Of a stretch of 37,896 nt of DNA, positions 36,588 through 37,896 are shown piece by piece. The stretch is from contig JNET01035207.1 in the NCBI GenBank assembly GCA_000697455.1, forward strand, positions 1 through 37,896, written 5' to 3'. The position numbers were made by a program, and so were the translations under genes. The DNA is from Basidiobolus heterosporus B8920 (Eukaryota; Basidiobolomycota; Basidiobolomycetes; Basidiobolales; Basidiobolaceae). Position 1 is the first letter of the stretch, and each line of letters opens with the position of its first letter. The notes beneath the pieces are model-generated. The model was not told the origin of the DNA and searched no databases. It saw nothing but the letters and a program-made list of their open reading frames with translations.

Positions 36588-36948
36588 CTACCTTGAATGG
36601 AATTAGTAAACTCACTTACTTGTAATAAAGTTGATCTACAGTGGCCGGTTTGTCAGGAAACTTCTGCGTAAACATCTCATGAATTACTTTCCACCCAACC
36701 TGCTCTTTGTTACGGGTAGTGGTTGGATACAGGGACAGGACATCCTTCAATGCGGTTAGTAAGAAATAGGTTTCGTCGGTGGAGAATTTTTGTCGCTTGT
36801 TTCGCTGGGAGGCACTACCACCTGGACTGGAAGTTGAGGATATCTCGGGAATGTTGTGGTGGTGAGGATGGGGGTGTGCATGTTGTGAATGCTGGTGAAG
36901 GGTGGTGGTGTCCGGTGTAGTGGGTGGTGCAGCTCTAGAGTTCGACAT
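35994..36948 (-). CDS. Myb/SANT-like DNA-binding, coiled-coil protein
   Basis: Two exons, 36948-36620 and 36501-35994, joined in phase 2 (donor GTAAGT, acceptor CATTTAG). With the ATG at 36946-36948 the product is 278 residues. Order: a Pro/Thr/His-rich start with a histidine-rich run; a Myb/SANT-like helical domain (KFSTDETYFLLTALKDVL…GWKVIHEMFTQKFPDKPAT…YYKFKNLRSAVNAYRR); then a long Glu/Leu/Gln-rich coiled coil (LRFREEAEKQLAELQAAKR, LQHETLSLQKQYLRI) to the end. This resembles trihelix or Myb/SANT-like transcription factors with a dimerising tail. The frame stays open upstream of the ATG to a TGA near 37040, so an extra 5' exon is possible. The 118-nt intron carries a TG/CA microsatellite. 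Confidence 0.75.
36554..36588. repeat. CA dinucleotide microsatellite
   Basis: About 17 CA units with one CG interruption, inside the intron of the Myb-like gene. Confidence 0.9.
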
Positions 36949-37896
36949 CGCCTCTACAAAAGAGGACAACAACGTATTGGACGCCACTTTGGGCGAATCA
37001 GCAGCGATCGAATGTGGCTTCGGAGGAGGTGGCAGGATGGTTCAGAAATGTACAAATGTGAAGACAGTCTATCTCGCGACGTGTAATCGATGAAGAAGTC
37101 GAAACGCATCAGAAACCAAAACTCCACTAAATTGAATTTCTACAGTTTTCTTAAAGACCTCCTCCCCCACGAAAGTCTCCTCCAATGAACAAACCCGACA
37201 TCTAAGATTATCAATCACCAACTGATAATCGCAACGAAAGATCACTTGTTGTCTCCTCAAAAAGGGCAGTCATGCTAAATGGCTCCTCAAGTACTACTTC
37301 CATTGGCTGTACGCTATGGATCTGTGATACATTACTTTTGTTCATCATCGAAAGGTACATCATCCCTCTTCTGGTTGGCGGATTCATTTATAAGATGGTT
37401 AGTTAACATGTCCACTGATCAATCTGAGATGTTCGTGGCCTTGAGTTTCTTGTGCTTCATCCCTATACAGCCTTCTACAACCCCCTAAATTCTGTTTGAT
37501 CACATTCATTAGCGAAGAAATAAAATTAAAAGTGCTTTCTCTATAACTACATAAATCAATTATTACCTAATTAGTATATACTTTCAACTTGATTGAATCT
37601 AACCCAGATTTGCCTTAAATTTAGGTGTAAGCAGATTTTAAAGCCAGCTTAGACCTGATGTAACATCGCATATATGGATTAATAGGTTGCTATTTAGCCA
37701 CTATTATGTAGTCCAACATTATGGAGTTCTTCGTAGTCTACCTATTGTTGAAATATGCTTGTTTGGTATCAATGTATATGGTTATGCAAAGTGTATTTTG
37801 TATTAGTGGTCTATTTAATTAGTTGAAAACACTCAACATAATTTTGGACAAATTATCATGTTACAAAAATATTGGATTTAGCAGAGACTCAAACAT
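36949..37896. other. Right end of window, unresolved minus-strand frames
   Basis: Two overlapping minus-strand frames read protein-like: 37387-37211 (starts ATG, MNPPTRRGMMYLSMM, 58 residues) and 37260-37069 (…FSGVLVSDAFRLLHRL…, no ATG). I could not join them by GT-AG splicing, so neither is called as a gene. From 37490 to the end the DNA is AT-rich with no coding signal. Confidence 0.35.

Noticed and set aside
37069-37387. Two overlapping minus-strand frames as one spliced gene
   Set aside because: No GT-AG or AT-AC pair of reasonable length joins them in frame; left as unresolved.

Overview
The window is nuclear DNA from an intron-dense fungus, most likely an early-diverging (non-Dikarya) lineage. 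Elongation factor 3, an Orm protein, a Hog1 MAP kinase with a TGY loop, a Qns1-type NAD synthetase and GPI-anchored wall proteins point to Fungi. Genes split into as many as 17 exons, a full-length coilin, and AT-AC introns with textbook U12 splice signals point away from yeasts and most moulds. Most introns are about 45-80 nt. The exact lineage is inference.

Layout, left to right: elongation factor 3 (842-4168, minus, 5' end unresolved); an unrecognised multi-pass membrane protein (4961-about 7205, minus); an 8-cysteine GPI-anchored serine-rich wall protein (7639-8214, plus); mitochondrial malate dehydrogenase (9377-10489, plus); Hog1 (11398-13189, minus, 13 exons); a 2.5-kb divergent intergenic region with ATF/CREB- and AP-1-like sites; a WW-MyTH4-RhoGAP protein of the ARHGAP39/Vilse type (15723-18614, plus, 15 exons); glutamine-dependent NAD+ synthetase (19164-22346, plus, 17 exons); a tiny secreted peptide (23023-23227, plus); an Orm/ORMDL protein (23573-24273, minus); coilin (24764-26756, plus); a PWWP-like nuclear protein (27267-28645, plus); a Rab6/Ypt6 GTPase (29390-30405, minus); a secreted, GPI-anchored alginate-lyase-family protein (31111-32555, plus); Sec61 beta (33019-33445, minus); an SP/TP-rich protein with a forkhead-like region (34265-35449, plus); and a Myb/SANT-like coiled-coil protein (35994-36948, minus).

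The genes form no operon or cluster; this is ordinary housekeeping sequence. Several act in related processes: Orm, Sec61 beta and Ypt6 in ER/Golgi membranes, and Hog1 and the RhoGAP in signalling. The standout is splicing. The RhoGAP gene holds two AT-AC introns whose 5' sites, branch sites and 3' ends match the minor (U12) spliceosome and whose removal alone restores the MyTH4 and RhoGAP domains. Ypt6 has a third candidate of the GT-AG class. A coilin gene, whose product organises snRNP maturation in Cajal bodies, lies 6 kb downstream of the RhoGAP.

Exon boundaries were built by hand from splice signals, reading-frame phase and family alignment; no search or transcript data were available.
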